This document shows, piece after piece, positions 1 through 5,951 of a DNA stretch of 8,789 bases. The notes beneath the pieces were generated by a model. The model saw only the letters and a program-made list of their open reading frames with translations, was not told where the DNA came from and made no database searches. The translations under genes and the position numbers were made by a program. The first letter of the stretch is position 1. Each line of letters opens with the position of its first letter. The DNA lies in NCBI GenBank assembly GCA_002338255.1, contig DDHX01000047.1, positions 55,466 to 64,254 of the forward strand, read 5' to 3'. Source of the stretch: Ruminococcaceae bacterium UBA1865 (GTDB lineage: Bacteria; Bacillota; Clostridia; Oscillospirales; Acutalibacteraceae).

Positions 1-2
1 AG

Positions 3-125
3 ATCTGGCTTCCTGACTTCAGCACTTCGGGTGCGGTGAAAACTGGTGAAGTAGAAATGGTTGCTGCGGTAGCGTTAAAGGCAACAAAGAGCGCCGGTGT
101 ATTTAGAAATATTAAAGTAATATAA
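3..125 (+). CDS. Probable phage major capsid protein, C-terminal 40 residues (5' end outside window)
   Basis: This frame is open from the window edge to TAA at 123-125 and encodes 40 residues ending AGVFRNIKVI. The tail is beta-rich with small residues (TGEVEMVAAVALKAT), which suits the closing strands of a capsid subunit. The main argument is position: it lies 15 bases upstream of a small HeH-like gene, followed by connector and head-closure genes, the place of the major capsid gene in many Firmicutes phages. The other two + frames carry stops within the first 40 bases. Too little is present to prove the family; a capsid decoration protein is an alternative. Confidence 0.5.
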   Translation: MWLPDFSTSGAVKTGEVEMVAAVALKATKSAGVFRNIKVI

Positions 126-140
126 ACGGAGGATTTAAAT

Positions 141-401
141 ATGGCGAGGATATACTCTAAAAACGAGAAATATAACGGTATATCCGCAGGAATCAACTTT
201 GTAAATGGGGTGGGGGTCTCAATAGACTCCCGCCTTCTTTCTTGGTTTGAAGAAAACGGATATCGCATTTTACCGGAGTTGGATGAAATGAATTATAAAG
301 AACTGACCGAATATGCAAAATCAAAAGGGCTCAATGGAATCGGTATTAAAAAAGAGGAACTTTATCAACTGCTAAAAGAAACGGAGGAACTAAATGCTTG
401 A
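141..401 (+). CDS. Small phage head-region protein with HeH/SAP-like C-terminal motif
   Basis: An 86-residue protein. GGAGG at 128-132 stands 8 bases before the ATG. The N-terminal half (about 1-48) is beta-rich. The C-terminal part, about residues 50-82, reads MNYKELTEYAKSKGLNGIG and continues with a KKEEL helix. This is the helix-extended loop-helix pattern of HeH, SAP or Rho-N-like modules, small nucleic-acid or protein-binding folds often found in phage proteins between capsid and connector genes. The gene overlaps the next one by 8 bases, so they are translationally coupled. The role is unknown; it may be a head accessory protein. The motif call is by eye. Confidence 0.6.
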   Translation: MARIYSKNEKYNGISAGINFVNGVGVSIDSRLLSWFEENGYRILPELDEMNYKELTEYAKSKGLNGIGIKKEELYQLLKETEELNA

Positions 402-699
402 ACTTGTAAAGATGCTGCTCGGTATCGACAGCACAGATATATCAAAGGACAAAATCTTGAATCACTATATCACTCAGGCAAATAAAATGGCTCTGTTTTA
501 CTGTAATATTTCGGCCTTGACTGGTTATGACGATACGATTGCGGAGCTGGCGGTTTATCTGTACAAAAATAGGGACAGTAAGGGCTACACACAGAAAACA
601 GAAGGAGAAAAAAGTGTTGCATTTGAATTGGGTATTCCCGAATCAATTAAGGCAACTTTGCCGATTCCCAAAATAACAGTGGGGGTGGCAGATGTTTAA
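394..699 (+). CDS. Phage head-tail connector protein (gp6/QLRG family)
   Basis: A 101-residue, mostly helical protein. It opens with a helix (MLELVKMLLGI), then DKILNHYITQANKMALFYCN, then a third helix (DTIAELAVYLYKNRD), and ends with a conserved-looking tail containing KTEGEKSVAFE, IPESIKATLPIP and K. This is the layout of gp6-like connector proteins of HK97/SPP1-type phages, where a ring of this protein sits under the portal and forms the first layer of the neck. GGAGGA at 383-388 stands 5 bases before the ATG. It overlaps both neighbours by 8 bases, so the head genes form one coupled operon. Confidence 0.8.
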   Translation: MLELVKMLLGIDSTDISKDKILNHYITQANKMALFYCNISALTGYDDTIAELAVYLYKNRDSKGYTQKTEGEKSVAFELGIPESIKATLPIPKITVGVADV

Positions 700-964
700 A
701 GATACACAGATTGAAATACTAAATGGTTCCTTTCAACAGATTGCTGAAATCGATGCGGATATACAGCCGTTTGATAAGACCATGACTTTTGAGGACGGCA
801 TTGAAATTGACATTACAAAAAGGGTATTCTGTGAAACTCTCCATCAAATAGACGACCAGTCCTATTTAAAGGTTGGCAGTAAGTTTTATAAAATTATGAA
901 GATAAAACCTTACAGCGATTATTTAGAACTTTGGCTCTATGAATGTGAGCATGGTGCGATATGA
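692..964 (+). CDS. Phage head-closure (stopper)-like protein
   Basis: A 90-residue beta-rich protein. Features include DADIQPFDKTMTFEDGIEID near residues 20-40 and SYLKVGSKFYKIMKIKPYSDYLELWLYE near the end, the pattern of small SPP1 gp16-type head-closure proteins (QPF or QPY segment, then a strand repeating 'the value is set by the gauge of the neck'). Such proteins sit between the connector ring and the tail and hold DNA in the filled head. A G-rich site (GGGGGTGG) precedes the ATG. It overlaps the connector gene by 8 bases and the next gene by 4 (ATGA). Family is inferred from size, strand pattern and gene order; it could also be filed as a minor capsid protein. Confidence 0.6.
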   Translation: MFKDTQIEILNGSFQQIAEIDADIQPFDKTMTFEDGIEIDITKRVFCETLHQIDDQSYLKVGSKFYKIMKIKPYSDYLELWLYECEHGAI

Positions 965-2112
965 ATAGTGTTGAAAAATTATGGGATTTCTTTCAATTTG
1001 AAAAAGGACAACAGATCACGATTAATGGAGTACAAAATAGTGGCATCATAAGCAGCGCAAGTGAAAATCCAAGCTATTATGATGATCAATATTTACGAAT
1101 CCATGTACCCATTAAAACCGGAGATATCATCGAATATCAGAATAAAAAGTGGGTTGCCATTTCTCAGCCGGAAGAAAACAGTAAAACTTATCGTGCCAAA
1201 ATGAGAGAACTCAATTTTATTATCAAGGTATATATCGGAGAAATCCTCCACGAGTTTGATTCCACTATTGATTCAGTGGGCGCTTATGTTGAAGATGGAA
1301 AAGTAATCAATATTGCCGCCGGAGAAATTATTATAACAGTGCCATCAAATGAGTATTCCGATAAAATTGATATCGGTGCGAGGTTTATTAAGCTCGGTTA
1401 TGCTTGGAAAGTCAGTGGCGTTGACCGGAGTAAAAAGGGACTCAATATGATTCATGCTGATAAAGATGTTTTCATTTCGGATGACGATAAGCAAAATGAA
1501 ATTGCCGACCGCTATAAGCACGACCATCAATATGCGATCAGTATTTCTAACCAACAGCCAATAGAGGTTAATTTAGGTGGAACCACACAACTTATTTTCA
1601 TTGTAACTGACAAGGGCAGTCAGGTTTCCACCTTGCCGGAAATTATCTGTACATCATCCAATGAAGCAATTGCAACAGTCAGCAATACTGGGTTAATAAC
1701 CAGCATTTCCAATGGAGAGGCAGCGATTACCGCTATGATCGCTGGATATCCGGAAGCAACGGTGACTGTATCCACAAAGGTAACCGGAACGGTAACTCCC
1801 AGCTACTCGGTTGGCATAACCTTTAAAAACACCGCTCAAATTCGCGTGGGCGGTTTTCCAAAGCCATTTACCGCTGTTGTTTATGAAAACGGCACTGTGA
1901 TAACAAACAAAACGGTAACATGGTCGGCGAAAAATAAAGATTACACCGGAGATGCAATGGCAACGTTATCCGATATGACAGGTACGGCCTGCAAACTGGC
2001 TGCGCTTAATAACAATGCTTATATTGGGCATAGCGTAGTACTTACTGCGACACTGTCAGATGACAGCACTGTATTTTACGATCTCAATGTTTTAATTATT
2101 TCATACACGTAA
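961..2112 (+). CDS. Phage structural protein with C-terminal bacterial Ig-like (BIG2) domains
   Basis: A 383-residue protein starting in an ATGA overlap with the head-closure gene, so probably translated by coupling; no clear Shine-Dalgarno is seen. Residues 1-190 are a beta-rich structural part containing ASENPSYYDDQY and KTGDIIEYQNKKW, then a second region from about 85 to 175. Residues 193-272 form a BIG2-like Ig domain with the typical signature TSSNEAIATVSNTGLITSIS followed by NGEAAITA. Residues 283-381 look like a second Ig-like domain (TVTWSAKN, VVLTATLSDDS). Such domains decorate phage heads, necks and tails and are thought to help weak binding to surfaces or sugars. It is the last gene of the head operon. 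The exact place in the virion is unknown. Confidence 0.7.
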   Translation: MNSVEKLWDFFQFEKGQQITINGVQNSGIISSASENPSYYDDQYLRIHVPIKTGDIIEYQNKKWVAISQPEENSKTYRAKMRELNFIIKVYIGEILHEFDSTIDSVGAYVEDGKVINIAAGEIIITVPSNEYSDKIDIGARFIKLGYAWKVSGVDRSKKGLNMIHADKDVFISDDDKQNEIADRYKHDHQYAISISNQQPIEVNLGGTTQLIFIVTDKGSQVSTLPEIICTSSNEAIATVSNTGLITSISNGEAAITAMIAGYPEATVTVSTKVTGTVTPSYSVGITFKNTAQIRVGGFPKPFTAVVYENGTVITNKTVTWSAKNKDYTGDAMATLSDMTGTACKLAALNNNAYIGHSVVLTATLSDDSTVFYDLNVLIISYT

Positions 2113-2120
2113 AGCAAATA

Positions 2121-2150
2121 GAGGAATGGAAAAAAGACATTCCATTCCTC
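2121..2150 (+). terminator. Stem-loop at the end of the head operon (terminator-like, no U-tract)
   Basis: GAGGAATGGAA at 2121-2131 pairs perfectly with TTCCATTCCTC at 2140-2150, an 11-bp stem with an 8-base loop, starting 8 bases after the stop of the Ig-like gene. On the + strand it is followed by CAAAATATGA, so the run of T expected of an intrinsic terminator is missing. It may stop transcription weakly, protect the 3' end of the head mRNA, or attenuate read-through into the excisionase gene. Confidence 0.45.
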
Positions 2151-2167
2151 CAAAATATGAATATAAG

Positions 2168-2188
2168 AATTCCTATAGTTAGGGAATT
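2168..2188. repeat. Inverted repeat upstream of the excisionase gene (possible operator)
   Basis: AATTCC at 2168-2173 and GGAATT at 2183-2188 are exact inverted repeats around TATAGTTAG; the inner TA/TA bases can add two pairs if one G is bulged. It lies about 50 bases before the excisionase start, in the only intergenic space where control of xis-int expression could sit. I could not find a convincing -35/-10 pair here. It is a symmetry observation only. Confidence 0.25.
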
Positions 2189-2235
2189 GAAAATATTATA
2201 AAAAATAAAACAGAATTAGAAGGAGAAATTTATAT

Positions 2236-2469
2236 ATGCCAAGACTCAGAACATTAACAGAAACCTATAATTACATAAAAGAACAAGATAACGAAACCGC
2301 TATTACCCCCAACGCACTGCGTAGAATGGTGGTATCGGGTCAGATTCCCTGTGTAAAGGCAGGCAAAAAATATCTGATCGACCTTGATGCGCTGTTTGAA
2401 TATCTCAAGGGAACCAAGCCAGAAGATGTGCTGCCGGGCTATAAAAACCCTTTGAAAATAATTCAATAA
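2236..2469 (+). CDS. Excisionase-family DNA-binding protein (xis-like)
   Basis: A 77-residue protein. GAAGGAG at 2219-2225 lies 10 bases before the ATG. Residues about 20-55 read as the winged-helix pattern of excisionase/HTH_17 proteins: AITPNALRRMVVSGQIPCVK followed by AGKKYLIDLDALFEYL. The 'R.MV.SGQIP..K.GKKYLID' core sets the recognition helix and the wing. Excisionases bend DNA near the attachment site and favour excision over integration by the adjacent integrase. It lies 114 bases upstream of the integrase on the same strand, the arrangement seen in Tn916-type and many Gram-positive elements. Length is close to that of known small Xis proteins. The family is clear; the role follows from context. 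Confidence 0.8.
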   Translation: MPRLRTLTETYNYIKEQDNETAITPNALRRMVVSGQIPCVKAGKKYLIDLDALFEYLKGTKPEDVLPGYKNPLKIIQ

Positions 2470-2583
2470 AAGATATAAAAGCTTAAAGAATAAACATCAA
2501 AATTGACTTGCTAATTGTAGGTGTCAGAGGTAACATGGTGTCCACAAAAGCAAAGATCAATAAAATAAAAAGGAGATATTCAC

Positions 2584-3972
2584 ATGGCATCAATCAGGGA
2601 GCGCAACGGCGCTTACTTTATTATGGTAAGCACAGGATATGACACCACAGGCAAGCAACTCCGAAAAACAATGACGTGGAAACCGGACGAGGGCATGACA
2701 GAAAAGCAAATTGAAAAGGCGCTAAACGAACAATCGGTAATGTTTGAAAAAAAGGTGATGTCCGGGCAGGTGCTGGATGGGAGCGTTACCTTTGCAGAAT
2801 TCACGGAGCGATGGTGCAGGGATTATGCCGAAGTCAACCTTTCTCCCAAAACCTATGCAAGGTATCAGTCCATGCTGAAGCGTATTATACCGGCGATTGG
2901 ACATATCAAGTTGGATAAGCTGCAGCCCCATCACTTAATGGAACTTTACAAGGATATGGGCAATGATGTGAACCATCGCGGGTTATCATTTTTAGCAACA
3001 GATGATTTAATGGAGGTATTTGAGGACAAAGGATATACCAGAGAAGCCATTTCAAAGTTGACCGATATTCATATTAATACCATTTATAATGTTTTCAAGA
3101 ATAAGCCAGTAGCCGAGCAAACTGCACGTAAAGTGTGTGGGTTGCTCGGCATTCTTTTTGAAGAGGGCTTTGAGCCATCAAAACCAATTAGCGGTTTATC
3201 GAATAAAACAATCAAGCACCATCACAGGCTGATATCGGCCATTTTGAACCAAGCAGTCTTTTGGCAGGTTATTCCCAGCAACCCGGCATCAAGGGTGAAA
3301 CCGCCCAAGGTAGCACGAACTGAAGCAAAATATCTCGATGAAAAGCAAACGGCAGAATTACTTAGGCTTTTGGAACCTGAATCAGTGCCGCATCAGACAA
3401 TGATAAAAATGTTCCTTTACAGTGGCCTTCGTCGAGGTGAAATGTGCGGCCTTGAATGGAAGGATATTGATTTTGAAAACCATTTGATTACGGTACGCCG
3501 TTCTTCACAATATGTTGCAGGTAAAGGCATTTACACCAAAGAAACTAAAACTGAAACTTCTGACTGCACGATTAAACTTCCATCACAGTCGTTTCAGGTG
3601 CTGAAAGAATATAAGGTTTGGCAAACAGAAAAACGTTTGAAAATGGGCGACAGGTGGGAAGTTTCCGACCGAATCTTTACGCAGTATGATGGCAAGCCAA
3701 TTCACCCGGATTCCGTTACAGGTTGGTTTCGAGAATTTATAGCCAAGACTGATTTGCCTCAGATAACGATACATTCGCTTAGGCATACCAACATTACCCT
3801 GCTTATCGCGGCAGGTGTTCCTTTGAGAACGGTATCCTATCGAGCAGGCCATGCGCAGACTTCCACCACCGAAAATATTTATGCCCATGCAATTCGGACT
3901 GCCGATGAGATTGCAGCGGATGCGCTGGATGATATTTTGACACCGAAAGGGAGCTTGAAGAAATTAGGATAA
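2584..3972 (+). CDS. Tyrosine recombinase/integrase with an inserted helix-turn-helix
   Basis: A complete 462-residue integrase with AAGGAG at 2570-2575, 8 bases before ATG. Residues 1-60 form an arm-binding N-terminal domain (SIRERNGAYFIMVSTGYD). Residues 67-240 are the SAM-like core-binding domain, but split: an extra stretch of about 75 residues (128-203) contains YTREAISKLTDIHINTIYNV, a Cro/C1-type helix-turn-helix pattern. Residues 245-450 are the catalytic domain with R283 (GLRRGE), probable K322, H397 and R400 (HSLRH), H423 (AGHAQTS) and nucleophile Y433 (NIYAH). All catalytic residues are present, so it should be active. It would cut and join the element at the tRNA-fMet core at 7817-7861, although a cargo module separates the two. 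Confidence 0.95.
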   Translation: MASIRERNGAYFIMVSTGYDTTGKQLRKTMTWKPDEGMTEKQIEKALNEQSVMFEKKVMSGQVLDGSVTFAEFTERWCRDYAEVNLSPKTYARYQSMLKRIIPAIGHIKLDKLQPHHLMELYKDMGNDVNHRGLSFLATDDLMEVFEDKGYTREAISKLTDIHINTIYNVFKNKPVAEQTARKVCGLLGILFEEGFEPSKPISGLSNKTIKHHHRLISAILNQAVFWQVIPSNPASRVKPPKVARTEAKYLDEKQTAELLRLLEPESVPHQTMIKMFLYSGLRRGEMCGLEWKDIDFENHLITVRRSSQYVAGKGIYTKETKTETSDCTIKLPSQSFQVLKEYKVWQTEKRLKMGDRWEVSDRIFTQYDGKPIHPDSVTGWFREFIAKTDLPQITIHSLRHTNITLLIAAGVPLRTVSYRAGHAQTSTTENIYAHAIRTADEIAADALDDILTPKGSLKKLG

Positions 3973-3995
3973 AAGTGAACAGAACAGTAACAATC

Positions 3996-4028
3996 ATCTG
4001 ATACAGAAATTATGCTTCTGTATCAGAT
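3996..4028 (+). terminator. Strong stem-loop after the integrase gene
   Basis: ATCTGATACAGAA at 3996-4008 pairs over all 13 bases with TTCTGTATCAGAT at 4016-4028, with a 7-base loop. It starts 23 bases after the integrase stop and is followed by AGCTTTAATAG, a poor T-tract. It probably ends the xis-int transcript. Since it is a perfect dyad next to the promoter of a repressor gene, it could instead, or also, be a protein binding site. Confidence 0.55.
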
Positions 4029-4039
4029 AGCTTTAATAG

Positions 4040-4066
4040 ATTATTGTCTTAAAATCAGACAATAAT
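4040..4066. promoter_or_regulatory. Operator-like inverted repeat directly upstream of the XRE promoter
   Basis: ATTATTGTCT at 4040-4049 and AGACAATAAT at 4057-4066 are perfect 10-bp inverted repeats with a 7-base centre. The dyad ends two bases before the -35 box. The half-site core GACA recurs at 4071-4074 (within the -35 box) and at 4080-4083, in the same direction as the right arm. A repressor of the XRE type encoded just downstream is the natural candidate to bind here and control its own operon. Binding is inferred. Confidence 0.6.
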
Positions 4067-4068
4067 AG

Positions 4069-4097
4069 TTGACAAAACGGACATAATAGAATATAGT
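4069..4097 (+). promoter_or_regulatory. Sigma-A-type promoter of the XRE / ImmA-Fic operon
   Basis: TTGACA at 4069-4074, a 17-base spacer, and TATAGT at 4092-4097. The -35 is consensus, the spacing ideal and the -10 differs by one base from TATAAT. Transcription should start near 4104, which leaves only about 14 bases before the ATG at 4118, just enough for the AGGAG at 4105-4109. The leader is therefore unusually short. Confidence 0.8.
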
Positions 4098-4117
4098 AAG
4101 TTATAGGAGTGATAGAT

Positions 4118-4453
4118 ATGAGAACAGATAATTTATTAGGCAAAAGGTTAAAATCAGCTCGAGAGATGCTTAAATTATCACAGGAATTTGTTTCTAAAAC
4201 CATGAATTTGTCAAGAACAGCGATTGTCGCAATAGAGTCAGGAGAACGTAAAGTATCAACAGATGAACTAAAACAATTTTCTAATCTTTACGGTTGGAGT
4301 GTTGAAAGACTATTATATGGTCAAGATGATAATGAAAATGTAAAGATGTTTGCTAGAGGATTTGAAAGTTTAACTGAACAAGATCAAAACGAAATATTAA
4401 GCTTAATTGAATTTAAAAAAAGGATGAAAGAGCGTAATTTAAACAATGGTTGA
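4118..4453 (+). CDS. XRE-family (ImmR-like) transcriptional repressor
   Basis: A 111-residue protein. Residues 7-63 form a Cro/C1-type helix-turn-helix: LKSAREMLKLSQEFVSKTMN, then LSRTAIVAIESGERKVSTDE, the second being the recognition helix and the ES-GER turn of HTH_3. The C-terminus (FESLTEQDQNEILSLIEFKK) resembles the tail of ImmR-type repressors paired with ImmA proteases. I chose ATG at 4118 because AGGAG at 4105-4109 lies 8 bases before it; the in-frame GTG at 4109 overlaps that site and would leave no ribosome binding site. It overlaps the ImmA-Fic gene by 8 bases. Likely role: represses its own promoter until cleaved by the partner protease (known for ICEBs1 ImmR/ImmA; inferred here). 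Confidence 0.9.
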   Translation: MRTDNLLGKRLKSAREMLKLSQEFVSKTMNLSRTAIVAIESGERKVSTDELKQFSNLYGWSVERLLYGQDDNENVKMFARGFESLTEQDQNEILSLIEFKKRMKERNLNNG

Positions 4454-5822
4454 TAGTTGTGACTTTGGAAAATATTGCTATAATGCACAGGTGCTTGCTC
4501 AAAAATTCATTGAATGGTATTTTGATGGGCAGGCACCTGCTTATCCTCTTGATCCTTTTGAAATGTTGGATAAATTGGGAGTAGCTTTTGAATTTAGAGA
4601 TTTTAAGAAGCTAGAAGGAATATACATTGCTCCCGAAAATGACATGGATATTCCTGTTGTAGGTATAAATCAAAATCGACCAATCACAAGACAAAGATTT
4701 ACTGCTGCGCATGAATTATGCCACCATATTAAAGATAAGCAAAATGGAAATAATATTAGTTGCATGATTAATAGCCAAACACAGATTGAAAAATTTGCAG
4801 AAGACTTTGCTGCCAGACTACTCATGCCGACTGAGGAATTAAAAAAACAAGTTGCAAAATATGAAAAGGATGGAGTCGTAACTTTAAATGATGTAATCCA
4901 AATTGCTGATTATTTTGGGGCGAGTTTTTCATCTTGTACATATGCGATAGCTTATCGACTAAAAAAGCTTGAAGGAGAAACCGCTTATCCAAAATTAAAA
5001 AAGCGAATAGAAAAATTTAAGCCAAAGCAAATGGCAGATACAGCTATTTTACACAATGATGATATTTCTCTCTTTAGACGGTCACTTGAGCATGTTTATA
5101 AATATTTTTTGCCTAATGAAAATTTAGCTATTTGGTATAAATTTAAAAATAAATTTGTTTATAATGAGAATAAGCTTGAGGGCGTAGAAGTAGATATTGA
5201 AACAGTGTCAGAAATTCTTGCGGACTTAAGAGTTAGTGGTGAAAAAAGTGAGTTCCGTACAGAAAAATACAGTTCAATAATTGAAGTCGCAGGTCATTCC
5301 CTCATGTTTGATTACATTATGCAACCTGATAATGTTCCAACGACCATATTTAATATTTTAACCTTAAATGCAATGTTATATAAGTATGCTCCATTTCCTG
5401 AAACAGGAGGCAAATTGAGAGATAGTAATAATTATGTTGCTGGAGCACAATTTGAAACTGTTGATTATTCTGATATACCTCAAGAGTTATGCAAATTAGA
5501 TGTAAGTTTAAAGGAGTTACTTCGTCATAAAAATGAATTAAGTTTAGGGGATTATATTGATCAAGCTGTAAAAATTCACTATGCTCTTACAATTATCCAT
5601 CCTTTTGCAGATGGTAATGGTAGAACTTCAAGAGTACTATTGAATTGGCTTTTTAGAATTAAATTATTGCCTCCTGTATACTTGAAAAGTCAAATGAAAG
5701 AAGAGTATTATGAAGCCTTGCATGATGCGGATGTAAATCATAATCTTAATAAACTCAACGGAATTTTTTATAAAGCTATTATATCATCGTTCGTCAAATT
5801 TACAGAATATCCGGATTTGTAG
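4446..5822 (+). CDS. ImmA/IrrE metallopeptidase fused to a Fic (AMP-transferase) domain
   Basis: A 458-residue two-domain protein. Residues about 20-190 form an ImmA/IrrE (M78) domain: zinc site H89-E90-L-C-H93 and the third ligand E115 in EKFAEDFAARLLMP. Residues about 240-450 form a Fic domain with the motif HPFADGNGRTSR, giving catalytic H385, D389, N391, R393 and R396; G322-K-L-R325 belongs to the flap that docks the target. A stretch S276-S-I-I-E280-V matches the class II inhibitory helix except for the final G/N. ImmA/IrrE proteases cleave XRE repressors; Fic enzymes transfer AMP (or related groups) to target proteins and often act as toxins. The two activities in one chain, translationally coupled to an XRE gene, suggest a signal-controlled effector. 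The Shine-Dalgarno is weak, so coupling probably drives translation. Targets are unknown. Confidence 0.9.
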   Translation: MVDSCDFGKYCYNAQVLAQKFIEWYFDGQAPAYPLDPFEMLDKLGVAFEFRDFKKLEGIYIAPENDMDIPVVGINQNRPITRQRFTAAHELCHHIKDKQNGNNISCMINSQTQIEKFAEDFAARLLMPTEELKKQVAKYEKDGVVTLNDVIQIADYFGASFSSCTYAIAYRLKKLEGETAYPKLKKRIEKFKPKQMADTAILHNDDISLFRRSLEHVYKYFLPNENLAIWYKFKNKFVYNENKLEGVEVDIETVSEILADLRVSGEKSEFRTEKYSSIIEVAGHSLMFDYIMQPDNVPTTIFNILTLNAMLYKYAPFPETGGKLRDSNNYVAGAQFETVDYSDIPQELCKLDVSLKELLRHKNELSLGDYIDQAVKIHYALTIIHPFADGNGRTSRVLLNWLFRIKLLPPVYLKSQMKEEYYEALHDADVNHNLNKLNGIFYKAIISSFVKFTEYPDL

Positions 5823-5874
5823 AATCAAGAACACCGATTATATATGGGAGAAGCCCCAAATGCTAGCTAAGTAA

Positions 5875-5937
5875 TGGGATAAGCTTTCTGCACTTCGGCT
5901 TGGAAAATATGAGGTTATTGTTTATCCTGAAAAATAA
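5875..5937 (+). pseudogene. Possible C-terminal remnant of a lost gene
   Basis: The 129-base gap between the Fic and DUF262 genes contains, between two in-frame stops, 20 codons reading WDKLSALRLGKYEVIVYPEK and a TAA. The mix of helix (KLSALRLG) and strand (KYEVIVY) looks like a real protein terminus rather than random translation. No start codon or longer frame is attached. It may be the end of a gene deleted before the DUF262 gene moved in; it may be chance. I do not recognise the family. Confidence 0.25.
5900..5928 (+). promoter_or_regulatory. Weak candidate promoter for the DUF262 gene
   Basis: TTGGAA at 5900-5905, 17 bases, then TATCCT at 5923-5928; each box matches four of six consensus bases. 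It lies 23 bases before the ATG and would give a leader of about 17 bases. No terminator is seen between the Fic gene and this point, so read-through from the XRE promoter is equally possible. Confidence 0.25.
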
Positions 5938-5951
5938 CAAGGAGCATAATT

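Noticed and set aside
2502..2536. Possible promoter before the integrase (TTGACT, or TTGCTA with TAACAT) and a GGTGTC pair
   Set aside because: Neither pairing gives good boxes at good spacing, and the six-base repeat (2520-2525, 2537-2542) is too short to mean much.
3583..3888. A 101-codon - strand frame opposite the integrase
   Set aside because: It overlaps the conserved catalytic region of the integrase and has no protein-like features of its own.
4109..4117. Upstream GTG start for the XRE repressor
   Set aside because: The GTG overlaps the only Shine-Dalgarno (4105-4109), which is ideally placed for the ATG at 4118.
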